NCBI RefSeq assembly: GCF_036226885.1
Contig: NZ_CP109027.1
Span: 4,278,001-4,342,000, forward strand
Source of the DNA: Streptomyces sp. NBC_00663
GTDB taxonomy: Bacteria; Actinomycetota; Actinomycetes; Streptomycetales; Streptomycetaceae
Reading direction: 5' to 3'
Length of the DNA: 64,000 nucleotides
This document shows positions 33,434-41,709 of this stretch, one piece after another (the first letter of the stretch is position 1; every line of letters starts with the position of its first letter). The notes under the pieces are model-generated. The model did not search any database and was not told where the DNA came from. It worked only from the letters and a program-made list of their open reading frames with translations. Made by a program: the position numbers and the translations under genes.

Positions 33434-34195
33434 CTAGGAGGCGTGCCGGGCGGCGTTGGCCCGGATCGCGTCCCTCAGATGCTCGGCCAGGCCCTCGCCC
33501 ATGGAGTCGTAGAACGCCTTGAAGCGCTCGTCGGAGACGTACATGTCACCGAAGCACAGGTGCATCTCGTAGGGGATTTCGAAGTAGTACCTGCTGATGT
33601 GCTGCCGGTGTTCCTCGGCGAGGTCCATGGCCGCCTCGCCGGACGGCTGCTCGCCGGCCGTCACCAGGGCCGCGTACCGCGCGCCCCAGTCGTCGACCTC
33701 GGCCTGGATGCGCTTCCAGTCCTCCTTGGTGTACGTCGCGGCGCGGCGCTGGGACTCGGTGTACGCCTCGGTGCCGCCCCAGCGCTGTTCGGCCTCCTCG
33801 GCGTACTGCTCGGGGTCCTTGTCGCCGAAGACCTCGAAGCGTTCCTCCGGTGTCAGGTTGATGCCCATCGTGCGTGCCTCCATGGCCTGCTCCACGGCCG
33901 CCGCCATCTTCGTCAGCTTCTCGATCCGGGCGGTCAGCAGGTCGTGCTGGCGGCGCAGGTGGGCGCGCGGGTCCGTGGCCGGATCGTCGAGGAGGGCGGC
34001 GACCTCGTCGAGCGGGAAGCCGAGCTCCCGGTAGAACAGGATCTGTTGCAGCCGGTCGAGGTCGGCGTCGCTGTAGCGCCGGTGGCCCGCGTGGCTGCGC
34101 TCGCTGGGCGCGAGCAGGCCGATGTCGTCGTAGTGGTGCAGGGTGCGCACCGTCACTCCGGCGAAGCCGGCGACCTGTCCCACGGAGTAGCTCAC
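33434..34195 (-). CDS. tipA: TipA-family MerR regulator with thiopeptide-binding domain
   Basis: The 253-residue protein has a MerR DNA-binding domain (YSVGQVAGFAGVTVRTLHHY, then the ERSHAGHRRYSDADLDRLQ wing), a coiled coil, and a C-terminal TipAS drug-recognition domain. Thiostrepton-type thiopeptides bind TipAS covalently at Cys214, and C214 is present in EMHLCFGDMY. In the known system an internal start at Met110 gives free TipAS; here M110 (MGINLTPEE) is encoded at 33866-33868 with GGAGG eight bases upstream. The GTG 34195 is preceded by AAGGAG. A matching operator lies upstream. This is a multidrug-binding autoregulator. Confidence 0.93.
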   Translation of the reverse strand: MSYSVGQVAGFAGVTVRTLHHYDDIGLLAPSERSHAGHRRYSDADLDRLQQILFYRELGFPLDEVAALLDDPATDPRAHLRRQHDLLTARIEKLTKMAAAVEQAMEARTMGINLTPEERFEVFGDKDPEQYAEEAEQRWGGTEAYTESQRRAATYTKEDWKRIQAEVDDWGARYAALVTAGEQPSGEAAMDLAEEHRQHISRYYFEIPYEMHLCFGDMYVSDERFKAFYDSMGEGLAEHLRDAIRANAARHAS

Positions 34196-34237
34196 TTCTC
34201 CGCTCCTTCCCTTCTCGGTACGCCGTCCACCGTGCGT

Positions 34238-34254
34238 CCTCACGCCACGTGAGG
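34238..34254. promoter_or_regulatory. tipA operator
   Basis: The dyad CCTCACG-CCA-CGTGAGG is 43 bp upstream of the tipA GTG and close to the MerR-type site described for the tipA promoter. It lies in the 120-bp divergent spacer shared with the ClC channel gene, so TipA could in principle affect both sides. Confidence 0.75.
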
Positions 34255-34315
34255 TGCAAGCCCACCGGGGGCGCCTCCGGATGTGGTGCCCGTTTTGCCC
34301 GCTTATCGTGAGCCC

Positions 34316-35599
34316 GTGGCCCAGGACACCGCGCAGCAGGCACCCGCAGCCCCGGCGACCCCGGCCCGCGCGCTGCTGCCCCTGATCCTCCCGGCTCTCG
34401 CCGTGGGCGTGGGTGCGAGCCTGATCTTCCTCGGGGTGAGCGCGGCGGCCGAGGCGTTCCAGGACGTGCTGTGGCGGAACCTGCCGGACGCCCTCGGTGT
34501 GGGCCGGTACTCGGTGCTGTGGATGCTGGTCATGCTCACCGCGACCGGGGTGGCGGTCGGTCTGGTGGTGTGGAAGGTGCCGGGGCACGCCGGACCCGAC
34601 CCGGCGACCATGGGCCTGGACGCCCCCGTGCTGCCGCTCGTCGTGCTGCCGGGGCTGGTCCTCGCGACCGCCCTGATGCTGGCCGGCGGGCCGAGTCTCG
34701 GCCCCGAGAACCCGATCATCGCCGTGAACGTCGGGATCGCCTTCTGGCTCGGGCGGCGGCTCCTCCCCCGGCTGCCGGGCGGGCTTTGGCCGGCGCTGGC
34801 GGAGGCGGCGACGATCGGCGCGCTGTTCGGTACGCCGGTCGCGGCGGCCCTGGTCATCTCCGAGGCGCTGGCCGGGCGGCAGGTGAAGGGGGCGTTGTGG
34901 GACAACGTCTTCGCACCGCTGGTCGCCGCCGCCGCGGGCGCCCTGACGACCACCCTGGTGGCCCATCCGTCCTTCGATCTGCATCTTCCCGCGTTCGGGC
35001 GGCCCGGCTGGGGCGATCTGCTGGCGGCGGTGGTGATCTCGTCCGCGGCGGCCCTGTTCGGCATGTGTGCCGTCCGCGCCTTCCCGTACGTCCACGCCGC
35101 CTTCGCCCGGCTGCGGCACCCGATGCTCGCACTGCCCGTGGGCGGCCTCGTGCTGGGGCTCCTGGCCGCCGTGGGCGGTCGTCTCACGCTGTTCAAGGGG
35201 CTGGAGGAGGTCGGGGAGATCGCCGCCCACCCGGACGGCTGGTCGGCCGGGGAGTTCGCCACGATGACCGTGGTGAAGCTGGCCGCGCTGCTGGTCGCCG
35301 CGTCCTGCGGCTTCCGCGGCGGACGGATCTTCCCCGCCGTGTTCGTCGGCGCCGCCCTCGGGCTGTGCGCCCACGCCCTCGTCTCCGGCGTCCACCCCGC
35401 CGTCGGTGTCGCCACGGGTGTGCTGGGCATGCTCCTCGCCATCACCCGGCAGGGCTGGGTGAGCCTGTTCACGGCCGCGGCGCTGGTGGCCTCGCCGACG
35501 ATCCTGGCCCTGCTGTGCATCGCCTCGCTGCCGGCCTGGCTGCTGGTGACGGGGCGCCCCCAGATGCAGTTGCGCGACGACGGAACCCCGGTCCGCTGA
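34316..35599 (+). CDS. ClC-family ion channel/transporter (YfeO-like)
   Basis: The 427-residue membrane protein has about ten to eleven hydrophobic helices of the voltage-gated chloride channel family. Recognisable motifs are GPSLGPENPIIAVN (corresponding to the GREGP gating-Glu loop), FGTPVAAALVISEALAG and FRGGRIFPAVFVGAALG (GxFxP type). The usual GSGIP serine loop and the second proton-glutamate look altered, so transport mode is uncertain. GTG 34316 is used; GTG 34283 is possible. Glutamate decarboxylase follows after 23 bp, so the two are almost certainly one operon. Confidence 0.83.
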   Translation: MAQDTAQQAPAAPATPARALLPLILPALAVGVGASLIFLGVSAAAEAFQDVLWRNLPDALGVGRYSVLWMLVMLTATGVAVGLVVWKVPGHAGPDPATMGLDAPVLPLVVLPGLVLATALMLAGGPSLGPENPIIAVNVGIAFWLGRRLLPRLPGGLWPALAEAATIGALFGTPVAAALVISEALAGRQVKGALWDNVFAPLVAAAAGALTTTLVAHPSFDLHLPAFGRPGWGDLLAAVVISSAAALFGMCAVRAFPYVHAAFARLRHPMLALPVGGLVLGLLAAVGGRLTLFKGLEEVGEIAAHPDGWSAGEFATMTVVKLAALLVAASCGFRGGRIFPAVFVGAALGLCAHALVSGVHPAVGVATGVLGMLLAITRQGWVSLFTAAALVASPTILALLCIASLPAWLLVTGRPQMQLRDDGTPVR

Positions 35600-35622
35600 A
35601 CCCCATTTCGAGGAGTCGATCG

Positions 35623-37023
35623 ATGCCGCTCCACAAAGGTCCCGACAAGCACGACGAGCGCCCGATGTCCGTCAACCCCTTCTACGGGGAGGCCAATCCG
35701 GTCGGCGGCATGACCGAGGCGCCGCCCAAGCACCGGCTCCCGGACGCTCCTCTGCCGCCCTCGACGGCGTACCAGCTGGTGCACGACGAGCTGATGCTGG
35801 ACGGCAACTCCCGGCTCAACCTCGCCACCTTCGTCACCACCTGGATGGAGCCGCAGGCCGGCATCCTGATGGGCGAGTGCCGGGACAAGAACATGATCGA
35901 CAAGGACGAGTACCCGCGCACCGCCGAGCTGGAGCGGCGCTGTGTGGCGATGCTCGCCGACCTGTGGAACGCGCCTGATCCGGCGGCTGCCGTGGGCTGT
36001 TCGACCACCGGATCGAGCGAGGCCTGCATGCTCGCCGGGATGGCGCTGAAGCGGCGCTGGAGCGGGCGGAATCCGAAGCCGGGCGCCCGGCCCAATCTGG
36101 TCATGGGCATCAACGTCCAGGTCTGCTGGGACAAGTTCTGCAACTTCTGGGAGGTCGAACCCCGGCTCGTCCCCATGGAGGGCGACCGCTTCCACCTCGA
36201 TCCGCAGGCCGCCGCGGCGCTGTGCGACGAGAACACCATCGGGGTCGTCGCGATCCTCGGCTCCACCTTCGACGGCTCCTACGAGCCCGTCGCCGACCTG
36301 TGCGCCGCCCTGGACGAGCTCCAGGAGCGCACCGGCCTCGACATCCCGGTGCATGTCGACGGGGCGTCCGGCGGGATGATCGCGCCCTTCCTCGACGAGG
36401 ACCTGGTCTGGGACTTCCGGCTGCCGCGCGTCGCCTCCATCAACACCTCGGGGCACAAGTACGGCCTGGTCTACCCGGGCGTCGGCTGGGCGCTGTGGCG
36501 CGACCACGACGCCCTGCCCGAGGAACTGGTCTTCCGCGTCAACTACCTGGGCGGCGACATGCCGACCTTCGCCCTCAACTTCTCCCGGCCCGGCGCCCAG
36601 GTGGTCGCGCAGTACTACACGTTCCTGCGGCTGGGCCGCGAGGGCTACCGAGCGGTGCAGCAGACCACCCGGGACGTCGCCGGGCGCCTCGCCGAACGCG
36701 TCGAGGCCCTCGGTGACTTCCGGCTCCTCACCCGCGGCGACCAGCTGCCGGTGTTCGCCTTCACCACCGGGCACGACGTGACGGCGTACGACGTCTTCGA
36801 CGTGTCCCGGCGGCTGCGCGAGAGCGGCTGGCTGGTGCCGGCGTACACCTTCCCGCCGAACCGCGAGGACCTGAGCGTCCTGCGGGTCGTCTGCCGCAAC
36901 GGCTTCTCCGCCGACCTCGCCGAGCTGTTCGTGGAGGACCTGCGCCGGCTGCTGCCCGAACTGCGCCGCCAGCCGCACCCGTTGACCAAGGACAAGGGTG
37001 CGGCGACGGGCTTCCACCACTGA
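35623..37023 (+). CDS. gadB: Glutamate decarboxylase
   Basis: PLP enzyme converting glutamate to GABA and CO2 while consuming a proton. The 466-residue product is full length for bacterial GadB and has GCSTTGSSEACMLAG, IPVHVDGASGGMIAPF and the Schiff-base Lys in NTSGHKYGLVYPG (K279). ATG 35623 has AGGAG seven bases upstream. It is co-transcribed with the ClC-type protein; no glutamate/GABA antiporter is visible nearby. The last gene of its operon, it converges with the ABC permease only 3 bp away. Confidence 0.95.
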   Translation: MPLHKGPDKHDERPMSVNPFYGEANPVGGMTEAPPKHRLPDAPLPPSTAYQLVHDELMLDGNSRLNLATFVTTWMEPQAGILMGECRDKNMIDKDEYPRTAELERRCVAMLADLWNAPDPAAAVGCSTTGSSEACMLAGMALKRRWSGRNPKPGARPNLVMGINVQVCWDKFCNFWEVEPRLVPMEGDRFHLDPQAAAALCDENTIGVVAILGSTFDGSYEPVADLCAALDELQERTGLDIPVHVDGASGGMIAPFLDEDLVWDFRLPRVASINTSGHKYGLVYPGVGWALWRDHDALPEELVFRVNYLGGDMPTFALNFSRPGAQVVAQYYTFLRLGREGYRAVQQTTRDVAGRLAERVEALGDFRLLTRGDQLPVFAFTTGHDVTAYDVFDVSRRLRESGWLVPAYTFPPNREDLSVLRVVCRNGFSADLAELFVEDLRRLLPELRRQPHPLTKDKGAATGFHH

Positions 37024-37026
37024 GGG

Positions 37027-37782
37027 CTACCGGCTGAGCGCCCCGAACCGCCGTACCGCCAGCGGGAAGAAGACCGCGAGCAGCGCCAGCGGCCAGGCCA
37101 CGGCCGGCCACACCTGGTCCGTGCCGAGGCCGCCGAACAGATCCCGTACGGCCGTCGCCGTGCGGGACATCGGGTTCCACTCGACCACCGTGCCGAGCCA
37201 GTCCGGCATGGACGCGGGGGTGGCGAGCGCGTTGGACAGGAAGCCGACCGGCCAGACCAGGATCTGCACGGCCTGCACCAGCTCGGGCTTCCCGGCCACC
37301 AGGGCCAGGAAGATGCCGATCCAGAGCATGGCGAAGCGGAAGAGCAGCAGCAGCCCGAGGGCGCCCGCGAACGCCAACGGGCCACCGCCCGGCCGCCAGC
37401 CGAGCGCGAACCCGACGCCGACGAGGGCCCCGAGCCCCACCGCCGACTGGAGCATGTCCGCCACCGAACGCCCCACCAGCACGGCCCCGTTGGCCATGGG
37501 CAGGGAGCGGAAGCGGTCGATGACGCCCTTGTCGAGATCCTGGGTGAGGGCGATCATCGTGCCCTCCAGGCCGAAGGCCATGGTGAGCGCGAGCATCCCG
37601 GGGACCAGATAGTCGACGTACTCCCCCTCGACCCCTCGGCCACCGCCGATGAGATAGCCGAACATCAGCAGCAGCATCACCGGGAAGACCAGGCCGACGA
37701 CGACCCGCACCGGCTGGCGTGCCCAGTGGGCGAGTTCGCGCCGGGTCATGGTCCAGGAGTCGGTCAGCGCGTAGGTGCTCAT
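37027..37782 (-). CDS. ABC-2 type transporter permease
   Basis: The 251-residue permease has six transmembrane segments and an ABC-2 domain like those of daunorubicin-type drug exporters (DrrB). Visible stretches are RQPVRVVVGLVFPVMLLLMF, VDYLVPGMLALTMAFGLEGT, and the C-terminal VEWNPMSRTATAVRDLFGG signature. The ATG at 37782 overlaps the ATPase stop (ATGA), so the two subunits are translationally coupled. The exported substrate is unknown. Confidence 0.92.
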   Translation of the reverse strand: MSTYALTDSWTMTRRELAHWARQPVRVVVGLVFPVMLLLMFGYLIGGGRGVEGEYVDYLVPGMLALTMAFGLEGTMIALTQDLDKGVIDRFRSLPMANGAVLVGRSVADMLQSAVGLGALVGVGFALGWRPGGGPLAFAGALGLLLLFRFAMLWIGIFLALVAGKPELVQAVQILVWPVGFLSNALATPASMPDWLGTVVEWNPMSRTATAVRDLFGGLGTDQVWPAVAWPLALLAVFFPLAVRRFGALSR

Positions 37783-38717
37783 GCGGCCTCCTCGGTGAGG
37801 TGCAGGAACACCTCGTCCAGCGTCGGCCGCCGCAGCGCCACGTCCTCCGCCTCGATCCCCGCCTCCTCCAGCGCCCGTACGACCCCGGAGAGTGCCGCCA
37901 TCCGGTCGGTGACCGGGGCGCTGAGCAGCCGGCGGTCGGTGTCGACGCGGACCCCGGCCCGGTCGACCGGCAGCAACGCCACCGCCGCCCCCAGTTGGCC
38001 CGCGTCCCGCAGCACGACGTCGATGCGGTCGCCGCCGGTCGCCTTCTTCAGCTCCTCCGGTGTGCCGTCCGCGACGACCCGGCCCGCGTCCACGACCGAG
38101 ACGCGGTCGGCGAGCTGGTCGGCCTCCTCCAGGTACTGCGTGGTGAGCAGGACCGTCGTACCGCCGCCGACGAGTGACCGGACGGCCGCCCACACCTCGG
38201 CCCGCCCGCGCGGGTCGAGGCCGGTGGTCGGTTCGTCCAGGAAGAGCACCTCCGGTTCGGTGATCAGGGAGGCCGCGAGGTCCAGGCGGCGGCGCATGCC
38301 TCCGCTGTAGTGCCGTACCGCCTTGCGGCCGGTGTCCGCCAGACCGAACCGCTCCAGGAGTGCGTCGGCACGCGCGCGTGCCCGGCGCGCGCCCAGGTGG
38401 TAGAGGCGGCCGAACATCTCCAGGTTCTGCCGGCCGCCGAGCTCCTCGTCGAGCGCCGCGTGCTGGCCGAGCAGTCCGATGCGCAGGCGTACGGCATAGG
38501 CCTGCCGTACGACGTCGAGTCCGGCCACCTCGATGCGGCCCGCGTCCGGCCGCAGCAGGGTGGACAGGATGCGGACCAGGGTGGTCTTTCCGGCGCCGTT
38601 CGGCCCCAGCACTCCGTGCACCGTGCCCCGGGCGACCGTGAGGTCGAGCCCGTCGAGCGCCGGTCTGTCGCCGTACTTCTTGCGTGCTCCGTCGACGGTG
38701 ATCGCCGCGTCGGTCAC
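37779..38717 (-). CDS. ABC transporter ATP-binding protein (DrrA-like)
   Basis: The 312-residue ATPase has Walker A GPNGAGKTTLV, Q-loop GLLGQHAALDE, signature HYSGGMRRRLD, Walker B EVLFLDEPTTGLDP and the H-loop replaced by Gln (TTQYLEEADQLAD), as is normal in DrrA-type ATPases. A C-terminal domain of about 90 residues follows. The start is GTG 38717, with GAGGGAG at ideal spacing; an upstream start at 38738 would lie inside the operator. The gene is controlled by a promoter flanked by two copies of one operator next to a PadR regulator. Confidence 0.93.
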   Translation of the reverse strand: MTDAAITVDGARKKYGDRPALDGLDLTVARGTVHGVLGPNGAGKTTLVRILSTLLRPDAGRIEVAGLDVVRQAYAVRLRIGLLGQHAALDEELGGRQNLEMFGRLYHLGARRARARADALLERFGLADTGRKAVRHYSGGMRRRLDLAASLITEPEVLFLDEPTTGLDPRGRAEVWAAVRSLVGGGTTVLLTTQYLEEADQLADRVSVVDAGRVVADGTPEELKKATGGDRIDVVLRDAGQLGAAVALLPVDRAGVRVDTDRRLLSAPVTDRMAALSGVVRALEEAGIEAEDVALRRPTLDEVFLHLTEEAA

Positions 38718-38731
38718 TGCAACTCCCTCGC

Positions 38732-38792
38732 TAGTCAAAGTTGACTACCTGATCGAAGGTAACCCCGCGAAGTCCATTGGTCAAACTTGATC
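38732..38792 (-). promoter_or_regulatory. ABC-operon promoter with two PadR-type operators
   Basis: On the minus strand, TTGACC (38784-38779), a 17-bp spacer and TACCTT (38761-38756) form a good sigma-70-type promoter. Operator 1, TGATCAAGTTTGACCA, covers the -35; operator 2, TAGTCAACTTTGACTA (38747-38732, a perfect 7-2-7 dyad on the DNA), lies just past the start point. The shared core is TCAA-N2-TTGA. The neighbouring PadR protein is the obvious candidate ligand. Confidence 0.7.
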
Positions 38793-39432
38793 AGTCAGCA
38801 TCCTCCGGATGCCGCTCCCCCGTCGCGTACGGGTTCTCCTCGCCCTCGGTGAGGACCCCGACGAACGGCTCGCCCTCCCCCGCGAAGACGTACGCCCCGT
38901 CCTCGACGCGCCCGATCAGGCCCTGGATCCAGGCGAGTTCACCGTCGGCCGTGTGGACCCAGAGGTTCATGATCTCGCCGATGTGACCGAGCTGCCCGGG
39001 GCCGTCCTCGGGGATGTAGTGCTCCGTGACGGCCCCGCGCCACTCCTCGATGCGCCGGATGCGTTCCTTCAAGAGGGACACCGCCTCGGCGCGCGGGAGG
39101 TCGACCATGAAGCCGATGGCCGCCGACTTCACGTCCATCTTCTGGTCGTAGGAGGTCAGCGCCTCGCGCAGCAGCCGCAGGAACTCCTCGGTGCCCGCGT
39201 CGGTGATCTCGTACTCCGTGCGGGGCGGGCCACCGGCCGTGGACGGTGCGATCTCGTGCGCGCGCAGGAGCCCTTGCTTGGCCATCTGCTTGAGCGCGTG
39301 GTAGATCGAGCCGGGCTTGGCGTTGGACCACTCGTGCGCGCCCCAGTACTCCAGGTCGTTGCGCACCTGGTAACCGTGGGCCCGCCCGTGCTGGCGCACC
39401 GCGCCGAGCACGAGGAGACGGATCGCTGACAT
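38791..39432 (-). CDS. PadR family transcriptional regulator
   Basis: The 213-residue protein has an N-terminal PadR winged helix (IRLLVLGAVRQHGRAHGYQV, PGSIYHALKQMAKQGLLRAH, PRTEYEITDAGTEEFLRLL) and a longer alpha-helical C-terminal dimerisation domain. PadR proteins often repress adjacent ABC exporters and respond to the drug. The stop lies at the outer edge of the ABC-operon operator region, so gene and target are next to each other. The ATG at 39432 is used; an upstream start at 39462 has no ribosome site. Confidence 0.9.
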   Translation of the reverse strand: MSAIRLLVLGAVRQHGRAHGYQVRNDLEYWGAHEWSNAKPGSIYHALKQMAKQGLLRAHEIAPSTAGGPPRTEYEITDAGTEEFLRLLREALTSYDQKMDVKSAAIGFMVDLPRAEAVSLLKERIRRIEEWRGAVTEHYIPEDGPGQLGHIGEIMNLWVHTADGELAWIQGLIGRVEDGAYVFAGEGEPFVGVLTEGEENPYATGERHPEDAD

Positions 39433-39442
39433 GCGGTCCAGA

Positions 39443-39994
39443 CTAGGCCGCGCCCTCCCCACCCTGGTCGAGGGCCACCAGGTCCCAGGCCGACCTGCCG
39501 TCCAGGGACTCCCGGATGACGTCCGCGTGGCCCGCGTGCCGGGACAGCTCGCGGATCAGGTTGAGCAGCATCCAGCGCACGGAGACCCGGCTGTCCGGCG
39601 GGAACCAGGGGTCGTTCGGGAGCGGGAAGGTGTCGTCGAGGCTCGGGACCGAGCGGACGTACGCCTCCGTCTCGGCGGCGACCTTCTCCGCGTACGCCAG
39701 CTGCGACTCGACCGTCTCGCCGTCGACCAGGGCGAAGCACTCGTGCCAGTTCGCCTCGGTCCGCTGCACGGCCGGCGGCTCGCCCTTGGCCCGGGCGACC
39801 CAGCCCTGCTCGACCTCGACCACGTGCTTCAGCAGCCCCGCGAGGGACAGGTCGCTGGCGCTGGGGCGGGACGCCGCCTGCTCGTCCGTCAGCCCGAGCA
39901 GCGAGCGCCGGACGGCGCCGCGCTCCGCGGCCAGATAGCCGAGCAGCGCTCCGCGCTCGTCGCCGTGCGCTTCCGCGGGAACGTGGGTGACCAT
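39443..39994 (-). CDS. DinB family protein (DUF664)
   Basis: The 183-residue four-helix-bundle protein is of the DinB/DUF664 type. The metal-binding histidines are seen in LLKHVVEVEQGWV and in ELSRHAGHADVIRE. Such proteins include mycothiol-dependent enzymes and hydrolases; the substrate cannot be read from sequence. Its stop is 10 bp from the PadR start on the same strand, so it may be the first gene of a unit with padR. Confidence 0.82.
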   Translation of the reverse strand: MVTHVPAEAHGDERGALLGYLAAERGAVRRSLLGLTDEQAASRPSASDLSLAGLLKHVVEVEQGWVARAKGEPPAVQRTEANWHECFALVDGETVESQLAYAEKVAAETEAYVRSVPSLDDTFPLPNDPWFPPDSRVSVRWMLLNLIRELSRHAGHADVIRESLDGRSAWDLVALDQGGEGAA

Positions 39995-40049
39995 GAGCGG
40001 CCGCCTTTCATCGGAATCAGCTGGTTCTCCCTGACACCGACGAAGCTAC

Positions 40050-40084
40050 GGGCCCTTGCGGTCAGGTTCTGTCCGCAAGGGCCC
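40050..40084. terminator. Hairpin terminator downstream of the aldehyde dehydrogenase gene
   Basis: Perfect 12-bp arms GGGCCCTTGCGG (40050-40061) and CCGCAAGGGCCC (40073-40084) with an 11-nt loop lie 16 bp past the aldehyde dehydrogenase stop on the minus strand. Confidence 0.75.
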
Positions 40085-40100
40085 GCCGCGCGGGAACCGT

Positions 40101-41561
40101 CTAGAACGGGAAGCCGCTCCGGCCGTGCTGGACCGAGATCCACTTCAGGGTGGTGAAGGCGTCCAGCATCGTCTCGCCGTTGAGGCGGCCGATGCCCGAG
40201 CTCTTCTCGCCGCCGAAGGGGACGATCGGCTCGTCGTGGACGGTGCCGTCGTTGACATGGAACATGCCGGTGTCGATCTGCTTGGCGAAGTTCACGCCGC
40301 GCTCGATGTTGCCGGTGTGGACGGCGCCGCTGAGGCCGTACGGGGTGTCGTTGACGACGCGGACGGCCTCCTCCTCGCCGTCGACCGGGATGAGGAAGGC
40401 GACCGGGCCGAAGACCTCCTGCTGGAGCAGGGCGGAGTCGGCGGGGAGGTCGGTGAGGACCGACGGGGAGACCAGGTTGTCCCTCGTCTCGCCGCGCAGC
40501 AGGGCCGTCGCGCCCTCGGCGAGCGCCTGCTCGACGGTGCCCGAGACGGCGTCCGCCTGGGAGGAGTTGATGACCGGGCCGATGACGGTCTGCGGGTCGC
40601 GCGGGTCGCCGACCTTGAGGGACTTGACCTTGGCGACGAACTTCTCGGTGAACTCGTCGGCTATCGAGCGGTCGACCAGGACGCGGTTGGCGGCCATGCA
40701 GACCTGGCCCTGGTGGACGTACCGGCTGAAGACCGCGGCGTCGACCGCGTAGTCGATGTCGGCGTCGTCGAGGACCACGATGGCGCTGTTGCCGCCGAGT
40801 TCGAGGACCGAGCGCTTGAACTGCGAGGCGCAGACGGTCGCGACATGGCGGCCGACCTTGTCGGAGCCGGTGAAGGAGATGACCTTCGGGATCGGGTGCT
40901 CCAGGAAGGCGTCGCCGATCTCCGCGATGTCGGTGATGACGACGTTCAGCAGGCCCTTGGGCAGGCCCGCGTCCTCGAAGATCTTCGCGACCAGGGAGCC
41001 ACCGGTGATCGGGGTGTTCTGGTGCGGCTTCAGCACCACGCCGTTGCCGAGCGCGAGCGCCGGGGCGACCGACTTGAGGGAGAGCAGGAAGGGGAAGTTG
41101 AAGGGGCTGATCACACCGACGACGCCGACCGGTACGCGGTAGACGCGGTTCTCCTTGCCGTCGATCGGCGAGGGGATGATCCGGCCCTCGGGGCGCAGGG
41201 AGAGGTGGATCGCCTCGCGCAGGAACTCCTTGGCGAGGTGGAGTTCGAAGCCGGCCTTGAGGTACGTGCCGCCGAGCTCGGCGATGATCACCTCGGTGAT
41301 CTCCTGCTCCCGCTCCTCGATGAGGCGCAGGGCCTTCTCGAAGACCGCCCGGCGGGCGTACGGGTTGGTGCCGGCCCATTCCTTCTGGGCGCGGGCGGCC
41401 GACTTGTAGGCCTCGTCGACCTCGTCGACCGTGGCTATCGTGATCGACGCCAGCTTCTCGCCGTCGTACGGGTTGAAGTCGATGATGTCCCAGGAGCCGG
41501 TGCCCGGGCGCCACTCACCGTCGATGTACTGCTGGGCCAGGTCGGTGAAGTACGACGACAT
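40101..41561 (-). CDS. Aldehyde dehydrogenase family protein
   Basis: NAD(P)-dependent oxidation of an aldehyde to an acid. The 486-residue product is typical in length and has VISPFNFPFLLSLKSVAPAL, the catalytic Glu in LELGGNSAIVV, the catalytic Cys in HQGQVCMAANRVLV, QQEVFGPVAFLIPV and PFGGEKSSGIGR. The cofactor and active-site sequences resemble the vanillin/benzaldehyde dehydrogenase subgroup, but substrate is not assignable. It is transcribed alone from ATG 41561. Confidence 0.93.
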   Translation of the reverse strand: MSSYFTDLAQQYIDGEWRPGTGSWDIIDFNPYDGEKLASITIATVDEVDEAYKSAARAQKEWAGTNPYARRAVFEKALRLIEEREQEITEVIIAELGGTYLKAGFELHLAKEFLREAIHLSLRPEGRIIPSPIDGKENRVYRVPVGVVGVISPFNFPFLLSLKSVAPALALGNGVVLKPHQNTPITGGSLVAKIFEDAGLPKGLLNVVITDIAEIGDAFLEHPIPKVISFTGSDKVGRHVATVCASQFKRSVLELGGNSAIVVLDDADIDYAVDAAVFSRYVHQGQVCMAANRVLVDRSIADEFTEKFVAKVKSLKVGDPRDPQTVIGPVINSSQADAVSGTVEQALAEGATALLRGETRDNLVSPSVLTDLPADSALLQQEVFGPVAFLIPVDGEEEAVRVVNDTPYGLSGAVHTGNIERGVNFAKQIDTGMFHVNDGTVHDEPIVPFGGEKSSGIGRLNGETMLDAFTTLKWISVQHGRSGFPF

Positions 41562-41709
41562 GTGATCCCCAAATCACTAGCGGACACGGTCGCTTGTGGG
41601 CGCGCGACCAACATCACGGTCTGATCACACGTCATCGTACTTGCGGCACAAGCGAGTTGGGGACAGAGAGCTAAGTTATGGGGAGAACCCTCGGGGGTGC
41701 CGGGCGACT

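Noticed and set aside
34303..37020. 905-residue minus-strand frame opposite the ClC and gadB genes
   Set aside because: Arg/Pro/Ala-rich shadow; the plus strand has full ClC and glutamate decarboxylase motifs with ribosome sites.
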